From the IMG/VR virus record IMGVR_UViG_3300042504_001043, positions 1 through 35,819 of that record: a stretch of DNA of 35,819 bases. One strand, 5' to 3'. Below the pieces are notes generated by a model that made no database searches, was not told the origin of the DNA, and worked only from the letters and a program-made list of their open reading frames with translations. Numbering within the stretch: the first letter of the stretch is position 1; every line of letters starts with the position of its first letter. Source of the DNA: a virus. Both the position numbers and the translations under genes were made by a program. Of this stretch, positions 15,580-23,285 are shown one piece after another.

Positions 15580-15941
15580 TAGGCCGCGACGTCAGCCGGT
15601 GCTGCGGGAGCTTCGGGAGCCGGAGCCCAGGGGAGAGGCTTCTGCTCGAGCGCGGCCTTCTCGACTTCCTTCGCGACGACGTAGGCGATGTGCGCCTGGT
15701 ACGGTGCGAGCTGATCTTCCTGCGACCACACCCAGGCCTCGACCTCTGCGGGAGTGAGCTGCGAGAAGTCGACGAAATTCTCGGGAGCCGGATCGCCGAC
15801 GTTGACCGAGAACGGAAGCTCGAAGCTGCACCCGCTGTCGGTGCCCTTGAGCGTGACGTCGACCTCCTTCACTACGTTTTGCAATTCGCCGACGTTGTGA
15901 ACTCGGACTGCGTTAATCTTCAGCGTGTATTCGATAGCCAT
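15579..15941 (-). CDS. DUF7936-like small virion-associated protein
   Basis: A 120-residue protein with a β-rich first half (M-A-I-E-Y-T-L-K-I, then V-V-K-E-V-D-V-T-L-K-G-T-D). A F-V-D-F-S-Q-L-T-P-A-E-V-E-A-W-V-W segment follows, and the tail is Ala/Pro-rich. This arrangement matches a family of small phage proteins often found next to fibres, here assigned tentatively as DUF7936-like. AGGAG 9 nt before the ATG overlaps the stop of the fibre gene, so the two are coupled. The role is unknown; fibre attachment or fibre folding is possible. Confidence 0.6.
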   Translation of the reverse strand: MAIEYTLKINAVRVHNVGELQNVVKEVDVTLKGTDSGCSFELPFSVNVGDPAPENFVDFSQLTPAEVEAWVWSQEDQLAPYQAHIAYVVAKEVEKAALEQKPLPWAPAPEAPAAPADVAA

Positions 15942-15953
15942 GACAAATATCTC

Positions 15954-18900
15954 CTAGTGAATCCGAGCCTGGAGCTCGGCGACTTTGTTCTCGAGTGCGA
16001 CGACCTTCTTCGCGAGCTCAATCGCCGACACCATCGCGGCGTTGCCGTAAGCGACCGAGAGGTCGCCGTTCTCTGCCTCGATGACAGACTCGGGTAAGAC
16101 CTCGCGGAGCGACTGCGCCGAGACGCCCGCCTGGGTGATCTCGACGTCGGTGCGGTCATAGATGCCGCTCTTCACGTTCGCGAGATTGACGAGAAAGCCG
16201 TCGTCTAGCTTTCGCCAGTTGGCCTTTACTCGTTCGTCCGAGTAAGCGGTGACGTTGCCCGCGGCGATTGCGTTGCCTGCACCGTTTACTCGGAAAGCGA
16301 CCGAGTTGCCGTTCGTGTTGAGGACGCGGAAGCCGCGAGTGTCGTCGCCCGTCCCGTAAAACTGAACCTGCATCCAATACTGCGAGCCGCCGTCGTATGA
16401 ACAGCCATACGCCCAGTTAGAGTCCGAGGCAAAGCGAATAAATGACGGCGTGTTGTATGCAGGCCCGCTTATGTTGCCGGTCATATTCCCGCCAGAGAGC
16501 GGGAGCGCGTAGGAGCTGTAGTTCCCGGCGTGAAGGACAACATGATTTGATGTTGTTGCGTAGATGTTTGCGCTTTGAAGATAGGTAGCGCTGTAGCCCT
16601 CGCCTATCTGTAGCTGTGTTCCGTTTGCGTTGCCTTCCATTGCGCGGTAGCTGCCGCCAAAATAAATGCGGTTGTTGCCGCCAGTAAAATATAGCCCGAT
16701 GCCGTTTCCAGAAAGTGTCGCGCTCCCCGTAAGCGTTCCACCGCTCAACGGAAGCGCGTAGCTGCTGTAGTTGCTGCTGTGCAAGACGTCGACGTAGCTA
16801 GAGTAGGCAGAGCCCGAGCCGAAGCTCTGCTGCCAAATACGCATACCAATAGCGTCTTTGCGGAACGTGACAAGATTATCGGCGCCGCCAGATCCGTCCG
16901 TGTATGACCGAAGATGAAGGTAGTCCGCCCAAGGTGCTGTGTTATTGTTTGCCCACGACGTAAAGCCGAATACTGCTCGTCCCGCCGCATCGGAGTTCGG
17001 AGCCTTTATCCGGTGGTCATAAGTCCTTAACCGATCTGCATCTGTAGCAAGCGAGGCGCTTCCTGCGCTGCCGGTTATATTGATTGCCCACGTCCCTGAT
17101 GCTCCGCTGCCTGTCAAGGATGGCGAGTAGCTGTTGTAGTTGCCGCTATGCAGGAATGAGTTATATGCGCCGCCGTTGTAGAAAACCGGGTTGTGTTCGT
17201 ACACCCAAGCCCAGCTTCCGCTGCCGTTATGCAAAAAGATTTTGCTTGAAACCCCAGCATCGCTTCTAGTAAGTCCGAAGCCCCACGGGCTGCTGCTGCT
17301 CGTCGTGAGGTTAAGCGGCTGCGAGCCGCCGCCGTTTATGCTTACAGTTCCGGTGATTGTCCCGCCGCTTAATGGGAGCGCATAGCTGCTGTAGTTTGCG
17401 GCGTGGAGAACTTGATTTCCGCTTTGCTGAAGCGCGACAAGTGAGTTTACGGCGCTGCCGTTGAGCGTCATCCACGGGTTTTCGTACCCCGTCCCGATCC
17501 ATGCCCACGTCAGGCTATCAGCGCTACCTAAAGCGCCGAATCCAGCGCGAGTGGTACCAGCGCTCCCTTTGTAATACGTCCCCATTGACCAGCCGCCAGC
17601 GTTGGCAGTCATCGCAATGAAGCCGCCACCAGTATCGATTTGAATCGGGCGGCTTCCGGTAATCGTCCCACCGCCAATAGGCAGCGCGTAGGAACCGACG
17701 TTACCGGCGTGAAGAATCTGATTGCCCGATGCAGTTACGGTGCCGTTATTGTTGACGACGAAGTTGCTGCCGAGAAGCTGGAGATACTTTCCAGTCCCGC
17801 CACCGTTGTAGACGCCGTACAGGAAGTTGGTGCCGTTGCCGTCGTACAGACGGAATTGGTCGCCTTCGCTCTTTAGCGTGTAAGACCAGTTCGTTGAACT
17901 GCCGATGGAGATTAAACGGTCGGTTCCCTGCGTGAGCGTAATGTTGCCGGTGATGCTGCCGCCGGTTAATGGCAGGGCGTAGCTGCTAAAGTTCCCGGCA
18001 TGGAGAAGCTGACTTCCGCTGATCTGCACCGCCGTCGTCGACGCAAAGTTGACCGTGCTGTCGGCGGTGAAGTCCGAGATGTTTGTCGCGCTAGGCGATG
18101 CGTTGATGAACGTTGTGCCGATAGCAGGCGGGTTGCTTGCCGTGATGTCTCGGTTTGTGGTGACGCGAACGTCGCAGTAGGCGTAGTACTTTACGTCGAC
18201 GAAAACAGGGAGATAGTAGTTGTCTCCGCTGACCAAAACCGGCGCTCCCACGCGGCATTGGAAATTGTTGTCGCCGTTGCCGCTGTACTCGACAAGCTGT
18301 ATGCCGTAGGTGTTGGTGTAGCCCCAGTGAATGACGTACCTCTTCTTTAGACCGCGAGAGTAGTAGCCCTCATATAGCTCGACCTCAAACGGGCCGCTGC
18401 CGCCATTCCAGTCGTTGTAGTCGATGCCAAGACGCGCAATCTCAAACGTCCTTGCCTGCGTACCAGAAGCGGCGAGGTCGTTCCAAAAGAACTGCTTGAT
18501 CGTGCTGACCGGACCAGAGAACGCGGTGCTGTTGTAGCCGTCGAGTAGGTCGGCATCCGCTGCCTTGGCTCCCGATGCAAGCGCACCGATTTCCGCAAGC
18601 GACCACGAGACGTTTGCGCTGCCGTCGACCGACTTGCCGGTGCTGCCAATCGTCAGCGTTCGCGCTGTGCCCCAGTTCGCGGTCGTGATGTTCGCGCTAC
18701 CGTTGAACGATGTGCCGTTGATCGTGCGAGCCGTTGTCAGCGTAGCTGCGCTGCCAGTTGTGTTTTGATTAAGCGTAGGAACATCGCCAGCCGCTAACGT
18801 CGTCGCAGAAGTTACGCGACCCTTTGCGTCGACCGTGACCTTTGTATAGGTGCCAGCCGTCACGCCAGAGTTTGCAAGCGTGGCGGTACCCGTTACGTTT

Positions 18901-20090
18901 GCCGAGCCATTGAATGAGCCGCTCGTCCATGTGACGTCGCCGGTCATCCCAATGGTGCGCCCGGTGGTCAGCGTCGCGGCGCTGCCGGTGGTGTTTTGGT
19001 TGAAGGTCGGCCATGTCTGCCCGGCAGCGAATGTGATCGCTCCGGTCATTGTTCCGCCCGCGAGCGGCAGTTTTGTCGAGTCGGCGACAGTAATGTCTGC
19101 TGTGCCGTTGAAGCTCACGCCGTTGATCGCGCGAGCTGTTTGTAACGCGGTTGCGGTTGCCGCATTACCTGTCGTTGATGCGGACGACCCGGTAATAGAA
19201 ATTCCCCAAGTCCCCGATGCCCCGGTACCAGTTAGCGTTGGCGAATAGCTGTTGTAATTACCGCTATGAAGGAGAACTCGCCACGAGTCCCAGACGTTAT
19301 TTTCTTCCGTGCGAAACCACAGCGTGTTTAGGCGACCGCCTATTTGGACCCCGTATCCCGCAGTTGAGTGCGGAAGGTATATGCCGGAGGTTGTGGTGGT
19401 GCCGTTGTGGTTGTTAGTGCCACCGGAAATGAGAGACGCTTGACCGTTGGTCTTGACGTTCCAGTCGCCAGTAACTGTCGCGCGATTGAGCGGCGTAAAC
19501 CCGAGCGCGGTCGTGACGTTGCCCGAGGTAATCTCACCGCGAATGGTCGCGGAGCTTTTGTTCTCGACGTTGGCAAGGCCGACGTCGCTAGAGGTGAGCG
19601 TGACGGCGCCGGTCCGCCCGGCGACAGAAGTCACCGCGTCGGAGAACGAAAAGACACCAGTTGTCGAGTTATAGGACAGCGAGCCCGACGCGGATACTGA
19701 TGCGCGAGCTCGAGCCTGGGTGAAGTAGAGATTTGTCGATCCTTCAGCGAGCGAGTCGGTCGAACCAGGCGAGGCGCTGATCTCGATGTAGGTCGAGCCA
19801 GTCCATCGGTAGGTTTTATTCGTGTCGATCGTGACGTAGATCTTGCCCGTCTCGCCCGTACCAGGGAGCGACGCAAAGTTCGCGACCTCGACAACATCGT
19901 CCACATAGGACGGAAGCTGCGCGGACGGAACCTTCCCGGCGGCATCGAGGGAGGCGTAGCCATTGGCGACGCCCTTGTTCGATGCGACCTCCTTCTGCCC
20001 GAGCTCGGTATTGAGGCCGGTGAAGTTGGCGTCGACTTCCTGGTGAGTAAGGGCGGCGCCCTTACCCGCGCGAGTGACGATCGTTGCCAC
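15954..20090 (-). CDS. Long tail/side fibre protein with C-terminal S74 chaperone domain
   Basis: A 1378-residue fibre. The N-terminus (M-A-T-I-V-T-R-A-G-K-G-A-A-L-T) and the following A-G-R-T-G-A-V-T-L segment are typical fibre attachment features. The long shaft carries many copies of a S-G-N-Y-x-S-Y-A-L-P-L-S-G-G-T-x-T-G motif. The last about 100 residues form a Peptidase_S74 domain with the S-D-E-R-V-K start, which is an intramolecular chaperone that cuts itself off after trimer folding. The shaft DNA is visibly richer in A/T and lacks the CTCGAG word that is dense elsewhere, so the shaft was probably exchanged. It lies among head genes rather than in the tail module. Confidence 0.88.
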   Translation of the reverse strand: MATIVTRAGKGAALTHQEVDANFTGLNTELGQKEVASNKGVANGYASLDAAGKVPSAQLPSYVDDVVEVANFASLPGTGETGKIYVTIDTNKTYRWTGSTYIEISASPGSTDSLAEGSTNLYFTQARARASVSASGSLSYNSTTGVFSFSDAVTSVAGRTGAVTLTSSDVGLANVENKSSATIRGEITSGNVTTALGFTPLNRATVTGDWNVKTNGQASLISGGTNNHNGTTTTSGIYLPHSTAGYGVQIGGRLNTLWFRTEENNVWDSWRVLLHSGNYNSYSPTLTGTGASGTWGISITGSSASTTGNAATATALQTARAINGVSFNGTADITVADSTKLPLAGGTMTGAITFAAGQTWPTFNQNTTGSAATLTTGRTIGMTGDVTWTSGSFNGSANVTGTATLANSGVTAGTYTKVTVDAKGRVTSATTLAAGDVPTLNQNTTGSAATLTTARTINGTSFNGSANITTANWGTARTLTIGSTGKSVDGSANVSWSLAEIGALASGAKAADADLLDGYNSTAFSGPVSTIKQFFWNDLAASGTQARTFEIARLGIDYNDWNGGSGPFEVELYEGYYSRGLKKRYVIHWGYTNTYGIQLVEYSGNGDNNFQCRVGAPVLVSGDNYYLPVFVDVKYYAYCDVRVTTNRDITASNPPAIGTTFINASPSATNISDFTADSTVNFASTTAVQISGSQLLHAGNFSSYALPLTGGSITGNITLTQGTDRLISIGSSTNWSYTLKSEGDQFRLYDGNGTNFLYGVYNGGGTGKYLQLLGSNFVVNNNGTVTASGNQILHAGNVGSYALPIGGGTITGSRPIQIDTGGGFIAMTANAGGWSMGTYYKGSAGTTRAGFGALGSADSLTWAWIGTGYENPWMTLNGSAVNSLVALQQSGNQVLHAANYSSYALPLSGGTITGTVSINGGGSQPLNLTTSSSSPWGFGLTRSDAGVSSKIFLHNGSGSWAWVYEHNPVFYNGGAYNSFLHSGNYNSYSPSLTGSGASGTWAINITGSAGSASLATDADRLRTYDHRIKAPNSDAAGRAVFGFTSWANNNTAPWADYLHLRSYTDGSGGADNLVTFRKDAIGMRIWQQSFGSGSAYSSYVDVLHSSNYSSYALPLSGGTLTGSATLSGNGIGLYFTGGNNRIYFGGSYRAMEGNANGTQLQIGEGYSATYLQSANIYATTSNHVVLHAGNYSSYALPLSGGNMTGNISGPAYNTPSFIRFASDSNWAYGCSYDGGSQYWMQVQFYGTGDDTRGFRVLNTNGNSVAFRVNGAGNAIAAGNVTAYSDERVKANWRKLDDGFLVNLANVKSGIYDRTDVEITQAGVSAQSLREVLPESVIEAENGDLSVAYGNAAMVSAIELAKKVVALENKVAELQARIH

Positions 20091-20096
20091 GTTCGA

Positions 20097-20528
20097 TTAT
20101 TCCTCGGAGATCGTGAGGGTGCTCGAGGCAAATTCCGGGATGATCAAGTTCGACACAGCGAGCGACGCGGTGAGCGCGCCCTTGTAGAGAATCTTTCCTG
20201 CGCCGCTCGAGGCCGTACCGACCGCGAAGTGGGAGATCGTGTTCGAGCCCCCGGTGCATTGCGGGAAGGTGATCGCTGCGGCGTTCGTGACGGAGTTGTT
20301 CGTCACGGTCCAGCCGCCAGAGGTGCGCGCGACGGCGACTCGAGCGTAGCCGGTGTATGACGCCTCGCTCGTCGTCTGATTGCCCGCCTCGCCAGGATCG
20401 GCGGTGTGCAGCGAGACGAAGAGGTTCGTGTTCGGCGAGCTTGCCGCGTTGTCTGCCAGGTTGGCGATCGCCGTTCCCTGGAAAAACAGCTTCATCAGGT
20501 CATTCTCGAATGTATTGCCCTTGGACAT
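20097..20528 (-). CDS. Gp80-like small phage structural protein
   Basis: A 143-residue protein beginning M-S-K-G-N-T-F-E-N-D-L-M-K-L-F-F-Q-G, with L-F-V-S-L-H-T-A-D-P-G-E-A-G, Y-x-G-Y-A-R-V-A-V and F-A-V-G-T-A-S-S-G-A-G in order. This is the pattern of a widely spread phage domain (Gp80-like) that usually sits beside fibre genes and is thought to be a virion or fibre-associated protein. Here it directly precedes the S74 fibre gene, with 6 nt between them. Its biochemical role is not established. Confidence 0.7.
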   Translation of the reverse strand: MSKGNTFENDLMKLFFQGTAIANLADNAASSPNTNLFVSLHTADPGEAGNQTTSEASYTGYARVAVARTSGGWTVTNNSVTNAAAITFPQCTGGSNTISHFAVGTASSGAGKILYKGALTASLAVSNLIIPEFASSTLTISEE

Positions 20529-20541
20529 TTTTTCTCTCCTG

Positions 20542-21135
20542 TTAGATCACGTCTCGGAGTGCTGCCCGCGGGAAGCATTCAAGCGCCGAGTCGCGTGTTG
20601 CGTTGTAAATCTCGAACTCTGGATGACGTTGCGCCGCCTCGTTAAAGGCGGACGCGAAGACCTGATACGGCGAGCCCTTATTGAGCGCGCCGGGATGATC
20701 GCCGAACCAATGCCGCCTCGAGCCAGACATCTTCATGTCGAAGCCGAGCAGGACGATCGGCGAGCAGCTCGAGAGGGCGGCAATGTTCAATGCCTGGAAT
20801 CCCGAGTTGTCGCCGCGATGTATGCGACCAGGCTCGAGCGAGAAGCCCTGCCGGTCGATGCTCTCGATGTAATGCAGACGCCACCGTCGAGCGGCTCCGG
20901 CGTCCTGCGTTACTCGTAAACCTTTGAAGCTCGGCGCGCCCTGGTGGAGATCCCACCATTCCGGGTCCGCGGCGTAGAGCACGTCGGCCCAGGGTGCGAG
21001 CTTGTAGTTGTCGTTGACGACAATCACCGCCGCGCGATCGCGGCAGTAGTCGACGTCCTGCGCGGTAAGACTAGGCCCGCTCGCGACGACGACGCACGGT
21101 CGTCCCTTGAGTTTCGCGAAACGGTTCCGGCGCAC
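20542..21135 (-). CDS. MAF/DUF115-like protein, putative nucleotide-sugar-binding fold
   Basis: A 197-residue protein with V-V-V-A-S-G-P-S-L near the N-terminus, A-V-I-V-V-N-D-N-Y, D-V-L-Y-A-A-D-P-E-W-W and I-V-L-L-G-F-D-M-K. This order matches the DUF115/MAF-like and glycosyltransferase-42-like Rossmann proteins; phage relatives are sometimes called norphogenetic proteins. The substrate is unknown; sugar transfer to virion proteins or to host surface glycans is possible. The only usable start, GTG 21135, overlaps the preceding gene by 65 nt, which is unusually long for this genome. Confidence 0.65.
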   Translation of the reverse strand: MRRNRFAKLKGRPCVVVASGPSLTAQDVDYCRDRAAVIVVNDNYKLAPWADVLYAADPEWWDLHQGAPSFKGLRVTQDAGAARRWRLHYIESIDRQGFSLEPGRIHRGDNSGFQALNIAALSSCSPIVLLGFDMKMSGSRRHWFGDHPGALNKGSPYQVFASAFNEAAQRHPEFEIYNATRDSALECFPRAALRDVI

Positions 21136-21307
21136 CGCCGAGCGCCTGGGTTTCGGTAGGACCGGGCGCTCCTGCTCGAGCTGCCCATCCGTTAAGAAGC
21201 GCGACGTCTGCGAGTTCGCCCGTGAGCTCGTCGCCGACCTGGTAGTCGCGCGCGTGATATTCGCCGTCCGGGACGCCCCGGAACGGATGCTTGACGATAG
21301 TCTTCAT
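21071..21307 (-). CDS. Small head-module protein (78 residues)
   Basis: Starts at ATG 21307 with M-K-T-I-V-K-H-P-F-R-G-V-P-D-G-E-Y, then D-Y-Q-V-G-D-E-L-T-G-E-L-A-D-V-A. The pattern, a short SH3-like β domain with an acidic linker, is common in small proteins next to phage major capsid genes. The function is unknown; a head-completion or decoration role is inferred from position. A 13-bp hairpin ends 9 nt before the start, and no Shine-Dalgarno sequence is exposed, so this gene may be poorly translated. Confidence 0.7.
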   Translation of the reverse strand: MKTIVKHPFRGVPDGEYHARDYQVGDELTGELADVALLNGWAARAGAPGPTETQALGGAPEPFRETQGTTVRRRRERA

Positions 21308-21315
21308 GCGGAAGA

Positions 21316-21345
21316 CCAGAGCGGGAGGTTGCCCTCCCGCCCTGG
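21316..21345 (-). promoter_or_regulatory. Strong mRNA hairpin between capsid gene and next gene
   Basis: Minus-strand 13-bp stem (CCAGGGCGGGAGG pairs with CCTCCCGCTCTGG, one G-U pair) closed by a GCAA tetraloop. No T-run follows, so it is not a canonical terminator. It more likely acts as a 3' stabiliser of the capsid message or reduces translation of the next gene by hiding the GGAGG inside the stem. Confidence 0.7.
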
Positions 21346-21360
21346 TTGGCTCCTGGCTGA

Positions 21361-22578
21361 TTAGGCCGCGGCGATCTTGAGAACCTTGACCGCCTGGTTG
21401 TCGGTGACCTTGCCACCGACGCGCTTGCGGAAGATCCACTTCACCTGACCCGGCGAGGTGACTTCGTCCATCGTCACGCGAAGGCCGACGAGGTCGACGA
21501 TCGTGTAACCCGCACGGAAGTCGCCGAAGGCGATCGGGAACGCATTCGCGGCCACATCGGCCATGTCCTCGTTCTCGACGACCGCGTAACCGAGCAGGGT
21601 GCTCGGCATTCCAGCCGCAAGGCCCGGCGCCCAGAGGTAGTTCCCCTCGGCGTCCTTGAACTTGCGAACCGACGCGAGGACGCCCTTGTTCATCATGAAC
21701 CGAGCGTTCGCGCGGTAGCCCGCTTTCAGCTTGTGGATCAGGGTGATCAAAGCGTCCGACGGGTTGGAGGCCGCAAAGTCCGCAGCCGCGCCCGAGAGCA
21801 CGAACTGGTGCGAACCAAACGCGAGGCTCGCATCGTCGTTCGCGCTCTTCGTGGCGACCATCAAGCCGGTCGGCTTGTTGGTGCCGTTGCCAGAGGTGAA
21901 TGCAGTCCCTTCCGCCGCAGCAAACGCCAGCGACACCGAGTTCGTCAGCCATCCGGCGACATCGAAGAAGATGTCGTTCAGTGACTCCTCGGAGGCCTTC
22001 GGGTAGGCGTAGAGCGTGCCGAACGTCGGAGCCACTTCGCCGAGCTGCGGCGTGTTGCTCTCCGAGCGCGCGCCGTTCTCACCGGCCCAGGAGGTGCCCG
22101 TACCGAGCGTGTCGACCAGGATCTTGTAATCCGGGCTCGACGCGGTCACTACGTTTGCGACCTGGCGCATCGGCGAGATGTTGTAGAGCTGCGTCACGAT
22201 CGCTCGGGAGATCTCCTCCGGCACGGCATAGCCGCCCGCCGCAGAGCCACCCGAGCCGGTCGTGTAGACGGCCTTCCGCTCGGCGTCCTGGAGAGCAGCG
22301 ATCGCCTTCTGGTCGCGCGGGCTGCGGATGTAGTTCACGAAGGCCGACTTGTGCTCGTCGTCCTTCTTGCCCTCGCCAGCGCCAGCGATCGTGATGCGAC
22401 CGAGCTTGACGTTCACTTCCTCGAGCGACTTCTGAACCTTGGCGAACTCTGCGTCAGCCTTGGCCTCGAACTCCTTGCGCTCGCTGTCCGAACGCTTCTC
22501 GAACACCTCGCGAGCTGAACGCTCGTCGGTGACTACTTTTGCGAGCGCATCGACGGCGCTCTTCACTTCGATTGACAT
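21361..22578 (-). CDS. Major capsid protein, HK97 fold
   Basis: A 405-residue protein. Residues 1-60 are a charged coiled-coil delta domain that acts as a built-in scaffold; residues about 65-110 form a linker where the prohead protease probably cuts. The mature domain begins near G-S-G-G-S-A-A-G-G-Y-A-V-P, followed by Y-N-I-S-P-M-R-Q-V-A-N-V, Y-K-I-L-V-D-T-L-G and W-A-G-E-N, and ends with the P-domain strands. All of this is typical of HK97 gp5. The neighbouring portal and protease genes agree. Cross-linking residues cannot be confirmed by eye. Confidence 0.93.
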   Translation of the reverse strand: MSIEVKSAVDALAKVVTDERSAREVFEKRSDSERKEFEAKADAEFAKVQKSLEEVNVKLGRITIAGAGEGKKDDEHKSAFVNYIRSPRDQKAIAALQDAERKAVYTTGSGGSAAGGYAVPEEISRAIVTQLYNISPMRQVANVVTASSPDYKILVDTLGTGTSWAGENGARSESNTPQLGEVAPTFGTLYAYPKASEESLNDIFFDVAGWLTNSVSLAFAAAEGTAFTSGNGTNKPTGLMVATKSANDDASLAFGSHQFVLSGAAADFAASNPSDALITLIHKLKAGYRANARFMMNKGVLASVRKFKDAEGNYLWAPGLAAGMPSTLLGYAVVENEDMADVAANAFPIAFGDFRAGYTIVDLVGLRVTMDEVTSPGQVKWIFRKRVGGKVTDNQAVKVLKIAAA

Positions 22579-22617
22579 TTTGATTACCTCAAAGAATGAA
22601 TGACTAAATGGTTCCGC

Positions 22618-23274
22618 TCACTTTGACGCGAGCTCCTCGACCGTTCGCTTGATGTGATCGGCGAGGTCGTTCTCTGCTGTGTCCTCGATCTCTGCGTCAC
22701 ACAGAGCCGAGTCACCGAAGCCATGCGCTGTTATTTGCTTGGCTTCTTTGCGAGAGAATCCAGCGTCACGCAGGAACCTCTCGAAATCTTTTGGCGAGCT
22801 GATGTCGCTCGCTTTGACGCCCGTGATCCGGGCCTCGGAATTGGCCGGGAATGTCACCGGCGAAACTTCCCAGAGCTGAACGTCGGTCAGAATTCGCGAG
22901 TCCTGCTCGCGGTCGACCTGGTATGACCGAGTCGTGTATCCGATCGAGAGCCCGGTCAGCGCGCCGAGCTTGATCAGCTCGCGCGCCTCGTTGCCGCGCT
23001 GCGTGTCGGCGAGCTTGCCCTTGACGAAGAGCCCGCGATCGTCCTCGCGCATTTCCGTCCAGACACCGATCGGCTCTTCGGGGTTGTGCTGCCAGAGCAT
23101 CGCAGGCATCCGGCCAGAGGCCTTCGCCTCCTCGAGCGACTTCGCGAACGCGCCAGGCGCGACGATGTCGCTGTAGCTGTCGAGGTTGCCAAAGACCGAG
23201 CCGTAGCCCTCGATCACACCGGAGTCGTCGACCGCCTTAATTTCGGCGACTACCTTCAATCGTTTCGTTTCCAT
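22618..23274 (-). CDS. HK97-type prohead protease
   Basis: The start is set at ATG 23274 because GAGGA lies 8 nt upstream; an ATG at 23289 that overlaps the portal stop (ATGA) is an alternative adding five residues. The 218-residue product has the family core: E-G-Y-G-S-V-F-G-N near 22-30, D-I-V-x-P-G-A-F near 36-43, the catalytic histidine H63 in M-L-W-Q-H, and the catalytic serine S110 in T-G-L-S-I-G-Y. The C-terminal tail is charged and helical, probably a targeting or scaffold extension. It cleaves the delta domain of the capsid protein. Confidence 0.9.
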   Translation of the reverse strand: METKRLKVVAEIKAVDDSGVIEGYGSVFGNLDSYSDIVAPGAFAKSLEEAKASGRMPAMLWQHNPEEPIGVWTEMREDDRGLFVKGKLADTQRGNEARELIKLGALTGLSIGYTTRSYQVDREQDSRILTDVQLWEVSPVTFPANSEARITGVKASDISSPKDFERFLRDAGFSRKEAKQITAHGFGDSALCDAEIEDTAENDLADHIKRTVEELASK

Positions 23275-23285
23275 TTCTTTGATCC

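Noticed and set aside
15954-20528. Diversity-generating retroelement acting on the fibre
   Set aside because: No reverse transcriptase gene and no template/variable repeat pair were seen in the window, despite fibre-type targets.
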